From Roseomonas sp. (GTDB taxonomy: Bacteria; Pseudomonadota; Alphaproteobacteria; Acetobacterales; Acetobacteraceae): a stretch of DNA of 15,081 nucleotides. The translations under genes and the position numbers were made by a program. The notes beneath the pieces were generated by a model. It did no database searches. It was not told the origin of the DNA and worked only from the letters and a program-made list of their open reading frames with translations. Below are positions 1 through 8,485 of this stretch, piece by piece. Numbering within the stretch: position 1 is the stretch's first letter; each line of letters begins with the position of its first letter. The stretch is taken from the NCBI GenBank assembly GCA_020249415.1, contig JADCFR010000470.1, positions 1 to 15,081 of the forward strand. The letters are read 5' to 3'.

Positions 1-894
1 CATCTTTGCCGTGGTGCCGCCCATGTCATAGGAAATCACCTGATCAAGCCCGGCGCGTTGCGCAAGCCAGGATGCCGCCATGGCCCCCGCCGCCGGCCCG
101 CTTTCAATCAGCCGGATCGGGTAATCCTTTGCCTCCTGCACGGAAGCAATACCGCCGCCCGAGAGCATGACATAAAGCGCCCCCGTCACGCCCATCGCCG
201 CGAGGGAGGCTTCAAGCTTCGCCAGATAGCGCTGCATGCGCGGCTGCACATAGGCATTGGCGCAGGCGGTGCTGATGCGCTCAAACTCACGGATTTCCGG
301 CGCCACGGCGGAAGACAGCGTCATGGGCAGATCGGGGTAAAGGCTGCGTATCACCTCTGCCGCGCGGCGTTCATGGCGCGGGTCGCGCCAGGCATGCAAA
401 AAGCCAATCGCCAGCGCTTCGACCTTCTCGACCTCCACCAATTGGCGTGCGGCGGCGATCAGCGCAGCCTCATCCAGTGGCAGCAATATATTGCCCTGCA
501 CATCCAGGCGTTCCGGCACTTCCAGGCGCAAATGGCGCGGCACCAAGCTGGGCGGCGCTTCCAGGAAAAGATCGTACAAATCATAGCGGATTTCGCGCCC
601 AATCTCGATGGAATCGCGAAACCCATCGGTGGTCAGCAAGCCCACCTTGCAGCCGGTGCGTTCAATGATGGTATTCGTCACCAGCGTTGTGCCATGCACA
701 ATACTGTGCAGATCGGCGGGCCTTAGGCCGGTTTCTTACAACAGGCGCGCAATGCCGGCGACAATCGCTTCCGATGGATCATCCGGCGTGGTTAGCCGCT
801 TGCCGGTCGCAACCAGGTTGCGTGCGGGATCATGCAACACGAAATCAGTGAAAGTGCCACCGACATCAACGCCGATGCGGGCGGTCGCGTTCAT
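1..894 (-). pseudogene. hyuA: Hydantoinase/oxoprolinase subunit A (HyuA family), interrupted by a stop codon and cut by the window edge
   Basis: HyuA-type proteins are the ATP-binding subunit of ATP-dependent N-methylhydantoinases, 5-oxoprolinases and related acetone/acetophenone carboxylases; they act in the cytoplasm with HyuB. The frame starts at ATG 894-892 and overlaps the hyuB stop as ATGA. Residues 7-18 read IGVDVGGTFTDF, the N-terminal phosphate-binding signature. Further on, IVHGTTLVTN, LSGGGIAS, LIESGPAAGAMAA and SYDMGGTTAK appear in family order, the last ending at the window edge. Codon 53 is TAA (bases 738-736), directly after GIARLL and before ETGLRPADL. Both flanks stay in the same frame, so this is a nonsense change and not a frameshift; CAA to TAA would be a single transition. 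All other codons of the 298 visible are open. I saw no ATG with a ribosome site just after the stop, so a functional restart is unlikely. A sequencing error is possible. The substrate cannot be deduced. Confidence 0.85.
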
Positions 895-2552
895 GGCTTG
901 GCTCCGTAATCACGCGCCGCCCCTTCGGCGGAGACATAGCCATCGCGAATATCCGCGGCCAAGGCTTCTGGATCACGCGTTGCGGGGTCTCCATAACCCC
1001 CGCCACCAGGATAGAGCAGCGTCACGCGCGTCCCCGGTGCGACCGTGGTGCGGGATTTCGGATGCGGGCGCGTGCCATCATCAAAGGCAATCACCGCCGC
1101 GCCACCTGCCGCACCGCCCAGCACGCCCTGCGCCGGATGGTCGCGCCGGTCGGAGAGCAAGGATAGCCGCACCTCATCCGGGGCGCGCACCTCAATCTCA
1201 ACTTCCTGGCCGAGGCCACCGCGGAAGCGCCCGGCGCCGCCGGAATCCGCGCGCAGTCTTTTCTTCCACACCACCAGGGGTGCCACGCTTTCATAAGCCT
1301 CAATCGAACCGGCGCCGACATTGGTCGGGAAGGCCGTGGTTGGCAGCCCATCACGATGCGGTGAGGCACCCATGCCGCCAGAAGCAAACAGCACCTGCGA
1401 AAACCGATCCCCCGCGCCATCCAACCCGCTGAACAGCGCGCGCATGGTGGGGGCGCCGCCGCATTCCGCAATGATCTTATCCGGCATGACCGGCGCCAGC
1501 GCCTTATAGATTGCGCCCGCCAGCAAATGCCCGGTCAATTGTCGCGCGCTGCACGCCGCCGGGAAGCGCGGGTTCAGGATGCTCCCTTCCGGCGCGCTCA
1601 CGGTAATCGCGCCATAGGAACCCTCATTGCGCGGGGTGAAAGGGTCCAGCGCGCATTTCACCGGATAAACCGCATAGGCATGGGTGTAATTCATCACGCA
1701 ATTGATGCCGCGATCCACCTGTTTGGATGTGCCAGCGAAATCAATATGCATGGTCTCACCCTTGATGGTGACAGCGCAGGCAATGCGCGTAATCGCCTCA
1801 TCAAAGCCATCCGCTTCCAGGGTGGAATGCCAGGTGCCATCGGGCAGCGCCGCAATGGCGCGGCGCATGGCAGCATCCGCGCGCTGATGCAGCGCCGCGC
1901 CCAGCCCTTGCAGATCAGGCAGGCCCGTATCGCCCAGAAATTCGTCAACGCCGCGCGCGCAGACCTCATTCGCGATCACCTGCGCTTCCAGATCGCCCAT
2001 CACCTGCCGCGGCAGCCGCACATTCGCGAGCAGCACCTCCGCCAAATCCTCATTGCGTTTGCCGGCACGAAACAGGCGGGAAGGGGGGATGCGGATGCCT
2101 TCCTCGAACAGCTCCCGACAATCGGCGGACCAGAGCGCGCCGCCGACATCGGGCGAATGGGAAATGGACCCGGCAAATCCCACCAGGCGCCCTTTGTGGA
2201 AAATCGGACTGACGGCGGTGAAATCCGGCAAATGCCCGGTCGCGAGCCAGGGATCGTTGGTAATGACGCAATCGCCCGGCGCCCAGGTCTCCGCCGGGAA
2301 GCGTTCCAGAAAAATCTTGGTCGTTTTCGGCAAAATGCAGGAGAAGGAGGCAATGCCCCCGGTATTTTCGCTGATCGAATCGCCATTGCGGTCCATCAGC
2401 ACCGTCGCGAAATCATTTGATTCGCGCACAATGGTGGAAAAGGCGGTGCGCAATAGTCCGGTTGCGGCCTCATCAGCGATGGAAATCAGCCGCGACCAAT
2501 AGATTTCCAGGCTGATCGGGTCGAATGCTTCCTGCCGATGATGCGCTGCCAT
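891..2552 (-). CDS. hyuB: Hydantoinase/oxoprolinase subunit B (HyuB family)
   Basis: This is the subunit B partner of HyuA-type enzymes, which open hydantoin or 5-oxoproline rings with ATP or carboxylate ketones. The 553-residue protein has the family's normal length. Family landmarks are FDPISLEIYW (about residues 10-19), the ITNDPW...GHLPDF region, ISHSPDVGGALWS, EEGIRIPPSR, SGGAGRFRGGLG near residue 430, and PGGGGYGDP at about 515-523, which closes the subunit. I chose ATG 2552-2550. The in-frame ATG 12 codons upstream (2588) adds unrelated residues and has no ribosome site, whereas the chosen start is preceded by a weak GGGAATGGA. Its TGA overlaps the hyuA ATG by four bases, which suggests translational coupling. 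Since hyuA is broken by a stop codon, this subunit may lack a working partner from this locus. The exact substrate (hydantoin, oxoproline or ketone) is unknown. Confidence 0.92.
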   Translation of the reverse strand: MAAHHRQEAFDPISLEIYWSRLISIADEAATGLLRTAFSTIVRESNDFATVLMDRNGDSISENTGGIASFSCILPKTTKIFLERFPAETWAPGDCVITNDPWLATGHLPDFTAVSPIFHKGRLVGFAGSISHSPDVGGALWSADCRELFEEGIRIPPSRLFRAGKRNEDLAEVLLANVRLPRQVMGDLEAQVIANEVCARGVDEFLGDTGLPDLQGLGAALHQRADAAMRRAIAALPDGTWHSTLEADGFDEAITRIACAVTIKGETMHIDFAGTSKQVDRGINCVMNYTHAYAVYPVKCALDPFTPRNEGSYGAITVSAPEGSILNPRFPAACSARQLTGHLLAGAIYKALAPVMPDKIIAECGGAPTMRALFSGLDGAGDRFSQVLFASGGMGASPHRDGLPTTAFPTNVGAGSIEAYESVAPLVVWKKRLRADSGGAGRFRGGLGQEVEIEVRAPDEVRLSLLSDRRDHPAQGVLGGAAGGAAVIAFDDGTRPHPKSRTTVAPGTRVTLLYPGGGGYGDPATRDPEALAADIRDGYVSAEGAARDYGAKP

Positions 2553-2627
2553 GATATTCCATTCCCAACCGCACCATGCCTTGCGCATGGCGCGCGCATC
2601 GGAAGCCCGGATGGCAGGCGCGTCAAG

Positions 2628-4301
2628 TCACACGGGCTTGGCGTCCTCGGCGGGTGAGATGGTGATCAGCCCAAGCTTCATCATCCAGACCATGCCGGCC
2701 GCGGCGCGGGAGCGTTGGTCCATGGGCAACAGGCCGCCCAATTCCGCCGCCGTCATGCTGCCCTGCGCCAAGCGATCGAGCATCAACCGGAAGGCCGGCA
2801 AGGATGGCAGCAGCGACCCGCGTGCAATGGTGCCGGGAATGGCGGCAAGCGCCTGCAGACGTTCAAGTGATGCGCCAGGCACCAGGCTGACGCGCTGCTT
2901 CGGATCAAGCCGATGGGTTGGGTATTCAGCAAACAGCATGAAAGGATCAGGGCGCGCGGGTACGGGCTGACGGCCCTTGACCAAGGGTGCGAATTCGGTG
3001 GCCTTGGCGCGCAGGCGCGCCTGTTCCTGCCATAGCGCCAGATATTGCGGAATGACTGCGGCCCAATCATACATCCGCCGCGCCCGTGCTTTTCCGGCCT
3101 CGCCCATTTGCCGGCGCAGATTGGCGTCCTCTGCCAGGCGCCAATAGGCATCCGCTGCCGCGCCAATATCCATGGCGGTAGATTGGGCGACATTGCGCAA
3201 GAAGCTTGCGTGGTTATCGGTGCCCATTTGGTATCTGAAGGAAATCTCACCGCCATTTCCGCCCATGATGGTTGGGATGCGAAAGCCGGTGACGCCATGT
3301 TCAACGGTATCGCGAAAGCCATCCCAATCGGTCACCACCACAGGCAGGCCCGCCGCCATGGCCTCGACCGGGGCAAGGCCGAAGGTTTCCTGGATATTAT
3401 CCGCCGGCAGGGTGAAGACATCCGCTGCGGCCCAGGCCTTGGCATAGACCTCGGCATCATGGCCATCAACGTAATGCACCGTAACATCCGGGCAGGCCTG
3501 CTTGGCGCCTTCGGTGAAGACGATGCGCGATGCATCATCGTCAAACTTACCGGGCAGGATCAGGTGCAACTTTCGCCCGCGCCTTTCGGCAGCCCGTTGC
3601 AGGGCCAGGTACATGGGCAGCGGCGAGAGCTTTGTGCGCATGGAAAGCCGCCCCACCAGAATGAAGGCGATGTCCTCATGGCCTATGCCCAATGCCTGAC
3701 GATAGCCCGCGCCAAGCGCCGGATTGCGTGTGAAGGAAGCGCAGTCAATGCCAAGCGGGATCACCGGCAGCATGGGCATCGGGATGCGCGTCGCGCCAAG
3801 GGCATGCTGCAGGTAGTGGCCATGTTCAAGCAATTGACGGCGCACCCTGTTTTGCCCCGCGCGCGAGGTAGAGATGATGGCATCCCAAGGCTGCACCGGC
3901 GCGGTCAGGCCTTCCGCCAGCCCATCCAAGATGCGTTCGGTGGAGGTGGTATGCGTGATCCCACAAATGCTGAAACTGCGCTGATTGCCCAAACGCCGCC
4001 GCCAGAAGGCCGCACCTGCAAGGCGTGGTCCGGGCTGGAACAGGATACCGGCATCCAGCAGCGGTTGTGGGGCTTCATAACTGGCTGCCCGCGCTTCCAA
4101 CCCGGGCGCGCGGGCTGCGATATCGGCCTTGAATTGCGGAAACTCCCGATCATGGGTCATGAGTCCGACGATCGCTTCAAGCCCCCCGTGGCGCAGCAAA
4201 CCATTGAGGAAGCTATCCCCCGCCACGCGGCGACCGAGCCTTGCTTGCGCTTCTGAAACGAAAGCGTCGGACGAATAGAGAATTGCGGCGGATCGGATCA
4301 T
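2628..4301 (-). CDS. GT4-type glycosyltransferase, downstream copy of a tandem pair
   Basis: This is a predicted cytoplasmic glycosyltransferase of the group 1/GT4 type, transferring a sugar from a nucleotide-sugar donor; donor and acceptor cannot be read from the sequence. In the 557-residue protein the GT-B C-terminal half is clear: VGRLS with R218 and K224 for donor phosphate contact, and the EX7E motif ETFGLAPVE (E305, E313), followed by AGLPVVVTDWDGFRDTVE. The N-terminal half carries GRRVAGDSFLNGLLRHG and THTTSTER. Residues about 430-557 extend beyond the GT-B fold; the last 60 (LAQGSMTAAELGG to WMMKLGLITI) resemble a winged helix. No signal peptide or membrane segment is evident. The 127-base gap to the upstream paralogue and 75-base gap to hyuB allow one transcript. 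The ribosome site is weak (CAGGG about 10 bases before ATG). Confidence 0.85.
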   Translation of the reverse strand: MIRSAAILYSSDAFVSEAQARLGRRVAGDSFLNGLLRHGGLEAIVGLMTHDREFPQFKADIAARAPGLEARAASYEAPQPLLDAGILFQPGPRLAGAAFWRRRLGNQRSFSICGITHTTSTERILDGLAEGLTAPVQPWDAIISTSRAGQNRVRRQLLEHGHYLQHALGATRIPMPMLPVIPLGIDCASFTRNPALGAGYRQALGIGHEDIAFILVGRLSMRTKLSPLPMYLALQRAAERRGRKLHLILPGKFDDDASRIVFTEGAKQACPDVTVHYVDGHDAEVYAKAWAAADVFTLPADNIQETFGLAPVEAMAAGLPVVVTDWDGFRDTVEHGVTGFRIPTIMGGNGGEISFRYQMGTDNHASFLRNVAQSTAMDIGAAADAYWRLAEDANLRRQMGEAGKARARRMYDWAAVIPQYLALWQEQARLRAKATEFAPLVKGRQPVPARPDPFMLFAEYPTHRLDPKQRVSLVPGASLERLQALAAIPGTIARGSLLPSLPAFRLMLDRLAQGSMTAAELGGLLPMDQRSRAAAGMVWMMKLGLITISPAEDAKPV

Positions 4302-4428
4302 GAAGTTGCGGCCCTGCCTGTTTCACTCGGCCAATACCGCGCGGCTATTCCGGCCATGCTGTTGCACGAAAAAGCGCAACGCAGGGGCGGTGCAGCCAGA
4401 CCTTCCCCCAAAGCCTTCAGCGGCAGCC

Positions 4429-6102
4429 TCATTCAGCTTTGGCTTCTTCTGCGGGGGTTATGGTGATCAGCCCAAGCTTCATCATCCAGACCATGCCAGC
4501 GCCGGCACGCGGGCGTTGATCCGGTGGCAAGGTGCCACCCAATTCCGCCGCCGTCATGCTGCCCTGCGCCAGGCGATCCAGCATGATGGCGAAGCCGCTC
4601 AGGGCTGGCAGAAGCGACCCGCGCGCGACAGTGCCTGGGATGGCGGCAAGCTCCCGCAGGCGATCCAGCGAAGCGCCTGGCACCAGGCTGACCCGCTGCG
4701 CAGCGTCCAGCCGCCGCGTTGGATATTCGGCAAACAGCACGAAAGGATCGGGGCGGGGGGGCACAGGCTGACGGCCCTTGATCAGGGGCGCGAATTCGCG
4801 GGCTTTGGCGCGAATGCGCGCCTGTTCCTGCCACAGCGCCAGATATTGCGGAATGACCGCAGCCCAATCATAAACCCGCCTTGCCCGCGCATGCGCGGCC
4901 TCACCCATTTGCCGACGCAAGGCCGCGTCTTCCGCAAGCCGATAATAGGCATCCGCTGCTGCGCCGATATCCATGGCAATGGCCTGGGAGGTGTTGCGGA
5001 GATAGGCGTTGTAGTCATCCGCGCCCATATGATAGCGCGACGAAATGGCATTGCCATTCCCGCCCATGATGGTTGGAATACGAAACCCCGAGACGCCATC
5101 TTCCACCGTATCGCGAAAGCCATCCCAATCGGTCACCACCACGGGCAGGCCCGCCGCCATGGCTTCCACCGGCGCAAGGCCGAAGGTTTCCTGCACATTA
5201 TCCACCGGCAGGGTGAAGATATCCGCCGCCGCCCAGGCTTTTGCGCGGATTTCAGCATTCTGCCCATCCACGAAATGCACCGTCACATCAGGGCAGGCCT
5301 TTTGCGCGCCCTCAGTAAAGGCGGCGCGCGACCCATCCCCTTCAATCCAGCCGGCCAGCAGCAAATGCAGCTTGCGTCCGCGCCTTTCGGCGGCGCGTTG
5401 CAGCGCCAGATACATCGGCAGGGGCGAGAATTTGGTCGCATTGGACAGGCGCGCGACCAGGATGATGGCAATATCCTCAAGCCCGATGCCCAATTCGGCA
5501 CGATAGGCGACGCCAAGCGCCGGGTCGCGCGTGAAGGCATCACAATCCACACCAAGCGGGATCATGGGCAGCATGGGCACCCCAACCCGTGTCGCCCCCA
5601 GCGCGCTTTGTAGATAATGCGCGTTTTCCTGGATCTGCCGCCGCACCATGCTCTGTACCGCGCGGGATGTGCAAATGATCGCATCCCAGGGTTGCACCGG
5701 CGCGGTAAGGCCATTTGAAAGCGCATCCATCACCCGGTCGGTGGAGGTGGTATGCGTGACACCGCAAAGGCTGAAAGCGCGCTGATTGCCCAGGCGCCGA
5801 CGCCAAAAACTGTAGGAACCAAGCCCCGGCCCAGGCAGGAACAGGGTGCCCGCTTCGCTGACAGGTTGCGGCGTTTCGTAATTGGCCATGCGCACCTGCA
5901 GGCCGGGCGCACGGGCCTGGATTTCCGCGGGAAAGCCCTTGGCCTCGTTATCATTCAACATCAGCCCGACCAGGCTTTCCAGCCTGCCATGGCGCAGCAA
6001 GCCATTGAGGAAGCTATCGCCCGCGACGCGCCGGCCCAGCATGGCGCGGCCCTGGGAGACATAGCCGTCGGCGGCATAAAGGATGGCAACGGAACGGGTC
6101 AT
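4429..6102 (-). CDS. GT4-type glycosyltransferase, upstream copy of a tandem pair
   Basis: This paralogue aligns with the next gene over all 557 residues without a gap, at about 75% identity by hand count: roughly 70% in residues 1-300 and 82% in 301-557. It keeps the EX7E motif ETFGLAPVE (E305, E313), R218 and K224, but has VARLS where the other copy has VGRLS. A possible upstream ATG at 6207 would add 35 residues. I chose ATG 6102-6100 because it matches the start of the paralogue and is preceded by AAGGTAGGA six bases away. It is the first gene of the minus-strand run and is divergent from zapE. The same C-terminal extension with a winged-helix-like end is present. The product is probably a cytoplasmic transferase for a surface polysaccharide or glycoconjugate, but no polysaccharide gene is visible nearby to support a particular pathway. 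Confidence 0.85.
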   Translation of the reverse strand: MTRSVAILYAADGYVSQGRAMLGRRVAGDSFLNGLLRHGRLESLVGLMLNDNEAKGFPAEIQARAPGLQVRMANYETPQPVSEAGTLFLPGPGLGSYSFWRRRLGNQRAFSLCGVTHTTSTDRVMDALSNGLTAPVQPWDAIICTSRAVQSMVRRQIQENAHYLQSALGATRVGVPMLPMIPLGVDCDAFTRDPALGVAYRAELGIGLEDIAIILVARLSNATKFSPLPMYLALQRAAERRGRKLHLLLAGWIEGDGSRAAFTEGAQKACPDVTVHFVDGQNAEIRAKAWAAADIFTLPVDNVQETFGLAPVEAMAAGLPVVVTDWDGFRDTVEDGVSGFRIPTIMGGNGNAISSRYHMGADDYNAYLRNTSQAIAMDIGAAADAYYRLAEDAALRRQMGEAAHARARRVYDWAAVIPQYLALWQEQARIRAKAREFAPLIKGRQPVPPRPDPFVLFAEYPTRRLDAAQRVSLVPGASLDRLRELAAIPGTVARGSLLPALSGFAIMLDRLAQGSMTAAELGGTLPPDQRPRAGAGMVWMMKLGLITITPAEEAKAE

Positions 6103-6205
6103 GGAAAATCCTACCTTAATTCTTGCATCGTCACTAATTCCTTCCCGGCTACCGATCAATGCCGCCCCGATTGTGGGGGCGCGCCGGTCGGGGTAAGCGC
6201 GCATC
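6103..6205. promoter_or_regulatory. Divergent intergenic region between the glycosyltransferase and zapE
   Basis: These 103 bases separate two divergent genes and must hold the start signals of at least the minus-strand run. I could not identify a convincing -35/-10 pair; TTGATC followed by TAGTGA on the minus strand is a weak candidate. A short perfect inverted repeat, CGCCCC-7-GGGGCG, lies at 6163-6181 and could be an operator or a leader hairpin of zapE. The role is inferred from position only. Confidence 0.35.
6109..6117 (-). promoter_or_regulatory. Ribosome binding site deciding the start of the upstream glycosyltransferase
   Basis: The complement reads AAGGTAGGA, with six bases between it and the ATG at 6102. 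It supports the start that matches the paralogue over the longer in-frame start at 6207. Confidence 0.7.
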
Positions 6206-7399
6206 ATGCAGCTTGTTGAGGAAAGCGACTCGAAACCCGCAAGGGCGGCGCCTGGGCCACAGCCCGCCTATCAGGCGCGGCTTGCCAGAGGTGAATTGGC
6301 GCCCGACCCGGCCCAGGCCGCGGCGATGGAGCGTTTACAGGCGCTTTGGCAGGCGCTGCGTGGCTATGACCCGGCGCCCTTGGATACCGCGCCCAAACCC
6401 GCCAGGCTGCTTGGCCGGCTTCTTGGCCGCGCCTCAGCCGCGCCGCGCGCCGAAGCCCCGCAAGGGCTTTATCTGGTGGGGGAGGTCGGGCGCGGCAAAT
6501 CCATGCTCATGGACCTGTTTTTTGAGACCGCTGCGGTGCCGCGCAAGCAAAGGCTGCATTTCCACGCCTTCATGCAGCAGGCGCATCGACGCATTCATGG
6601 CTGGAAGCAGGTCCATGGCGATAGCGCGGACCCCATCCCGCCCTTGGCCGATTCCATCGCCGCCGACGCCGCCTTGCTCTGTTTCGATGAGTTCCAGGTC
6701 CATGACATTGCCGATGCCATGATCCTGGGCCGGCTGTTTGAAGCGCTTTTTGCCCGCGGCACGGTGATTGTCGCCACGTCCAACACGGCCCCCGATGATC
6801 TGTTCAAGGGCCAGCCGGGCCGCGATGCCTTCCTGCCCTTCATCGCGCTCATCAAGCGCCATGTGGAGGTCTGGCCCCTGCTGGCCGCCCGGGATTACAG
6901 GCGCGAGAGAATCCGAAGCCTGCCCACCTGGCATGTTCCCGCCGATGGCCGGGCCGAGGCCGCGCTGGATGCGGCCTTTGCCGAGCTTACCGGCCAGGCG
7001 CGGGGGGCGCCGATGGACCTGCCCCTGCTTGGGCGGGTGATTGGGGTGCCGGAAGCCGCGCGTGGCGTGGCGCGCTTCGACTTCAACCAGCTTTGCGGCA
7101 AGCCATTAGGCCCGGCGGATTATCTGGCGATTGCCGAGGCCTTCCATACCCTTGTGCTGGACGATATCCCGCGCCTCGGGCCCGAGAATTTCGACAAGGC
7201 GCGCCGCTTCATCACCTGCATCGACACGCTTTATGAGCATCGCTGCAAGCTGGTTGCGAGTGCCGCTTCCAGCCCCGATCAGCTTTATGAACGCGGCACC
7301 AATGCGGCGATGTTTGAACGCACGGCTTCCCGCCTGACTGAAATGCAAAGCCAGGAATACCTGGCCCTGCCGCATTTGGGGGGGCAGAGCCCGACCTGA
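6206..7399 (+). CDS. zapE: Cell division protein ZapE (AFG1/LACE1-family ATPase)
   Basis: ZapE is a cytoplasmic P-loop ATPase of the AFG1 family. In E. coli it associates with the FtsZ ring, and its mitochondrial relatives act in protein quality control. The 397-residue protein shows GLYLVGEVGRGKSMLMDLFF with Walker A GEVGRGKS at 92-99, HFHAFMQQAHRRIH at about 118-131, Walker B LLCFDEFQVHDIADAM at 157-172, and VIVATSNTAPDDLF with the sensor Asn at 193. The C-terminal end has FDFNQLCGKPLGPADYLAIA and YERGTNAAMFERTASRL, both typical. The N-terminal 80 residues are less conserved. The start at 6206 has only a weak GGGG upstream and is less certain than the rest. Placement just upstream of mdh is common in alphaproteobacteria, although the two products have no known direct functional link. 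Confidence 0.93.
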   Translation: MQLVEESDSKPARAAPGPQPAYQARLARGELAPDPAQAAAMERLQALWQALRGYDPAPLDTAPKPARLLGRLLGRASAAPRAEAPQGLYLVGEVGRGKSMLMDLFFETAAVPRKQRLHFHAFMQQAHRRIHGWKQVHGDSADPIPPLADSIAADAALLCFDEFQVHDIADAMILGRLFEALFARGTVIVATSNTAPDDLFKGQPGRDAFLPFIALIKRHVEVWPLLAARDYRRERIRSLPTWHVPADGRAEAALDAAFAELTGQARGAPMDLPLLGRVIGVPEAARGVARFDFNQLCGKPLGPADYLAIAEAFHTLVLDDIPRLGPENFDKARRFITCIDTLYEHRCKLVASAASSPDQLYERGTNAAMFERTASRLTEMQSQEYLALPHLGGQSPT

Positions 7400-7405
7400 C
7401 CCTTG

Positions 7406-7423
7406 CCCGCCTTGCCGGGCGGG
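7406..7423 (+). terminator. GC-rich hairpin after zapE, possible weak terminator
   Basis: CCCGCC (7406-7411) and GGCGGG (7418-7423) form a perfect six-base stem with a six-base loop, seven bases after the zapE stop. No T run follows, so intrinsic termination would be weak. A second imperfect pair, GGAAAC with GTTTTCC (7437-7453), lies between it and mdh. No clear mdh promoter was seen in the 75-base gap. Confidence 0.35.
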
Positions 7424-7462
7424 GGCTTCGGGGCTAGGAAACGGGCGTTTTCCAGGCAAGGT

Positions 7463-8428
<966 letters not shown>

Positions 8429-8434
8429 TTGCCC

Positions 8435-8460
8435 AGGGCCAGGCCATGCCTGGCCCTTTT
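8435..8460 (+). terminator. Intrinsic terminator or attenuator between mdh and sucC
   Basis: AGGGCCAGGC (8435-8444) pairs perfectly with GCCTGGCCCT (8448-8457) around a CAT loop. TTTT spans 8457-8460, its first T being the last base of the stem, and the run is then broken by C. It begins six bases after the mdh stop and ends 25 bases before the sucC ATG. The short T run suggests partial rather than full termination. Confidence 0.7.
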
Positions 8461-8472
8461 CGCATCCGGACC

Positions 8473-8477
8473 GGAGG
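8473..8477 (+). promoter_or_regulatory. Ribosome binding site deciding the sucC start
   Basis: GGAGG lies eight bases before ATG 8486. It favours this start over an in-frame TTG at 8429, which would place the terminator hairpin inside the coding region. Confidence 0.75.
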
Positions 8478-8485
8478 CATTTTGC

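Larger units (their letters stand above)
2628..6102 (-). repeat. Tandem gene duplication of the glycosyltransferase
   Basis: The two coding units (2628-4301 and 4429-6102) have identical length and register with a constant offset of 1801 bases. Identity is uneven. In the catalytic core, bases 3301-3420 against 5102-5221 differ at only 10 of 120 positions, while near the 5' end bases 4201-4260 against 6002-6061 differ at about 16 of 60. This is a diverged direct duplication and not a recent exact repeat. The 127 bases between the copies (4302-4428) show no recognisable gene. Confidence 0.85.

Noticed and set aside
736..738. Programmed read-through or recoding of the hyuA stop
   Set aside because: TAA is not a selenocysteine or pyrrolysine codon, and I saw no specific recoding structure. 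A nonsense mutation or a sequencing error is simpler.
6103..6205. Sigma-70-like promoter for the minus-strand genes (TTGATC and TAGTGA)
   Set aside because: The match to consensus is too weak to report as a separate site.
6103..6207. Longer N-terminus of the upstream glycosyltransferase from ATG 6207
   Set aside because: The extra 35 residues are absent from the paralogue, overlap the zapE start and would consume the divergent promoter region; a good ribosome site precedes 6102.
8429..8485. Longer SucC N-terminus from TTG 8429
   Set aside because: It would translate the terminator hairpin, and MNIHEYQ at 8486 is the known family start with GGAGG upstream.
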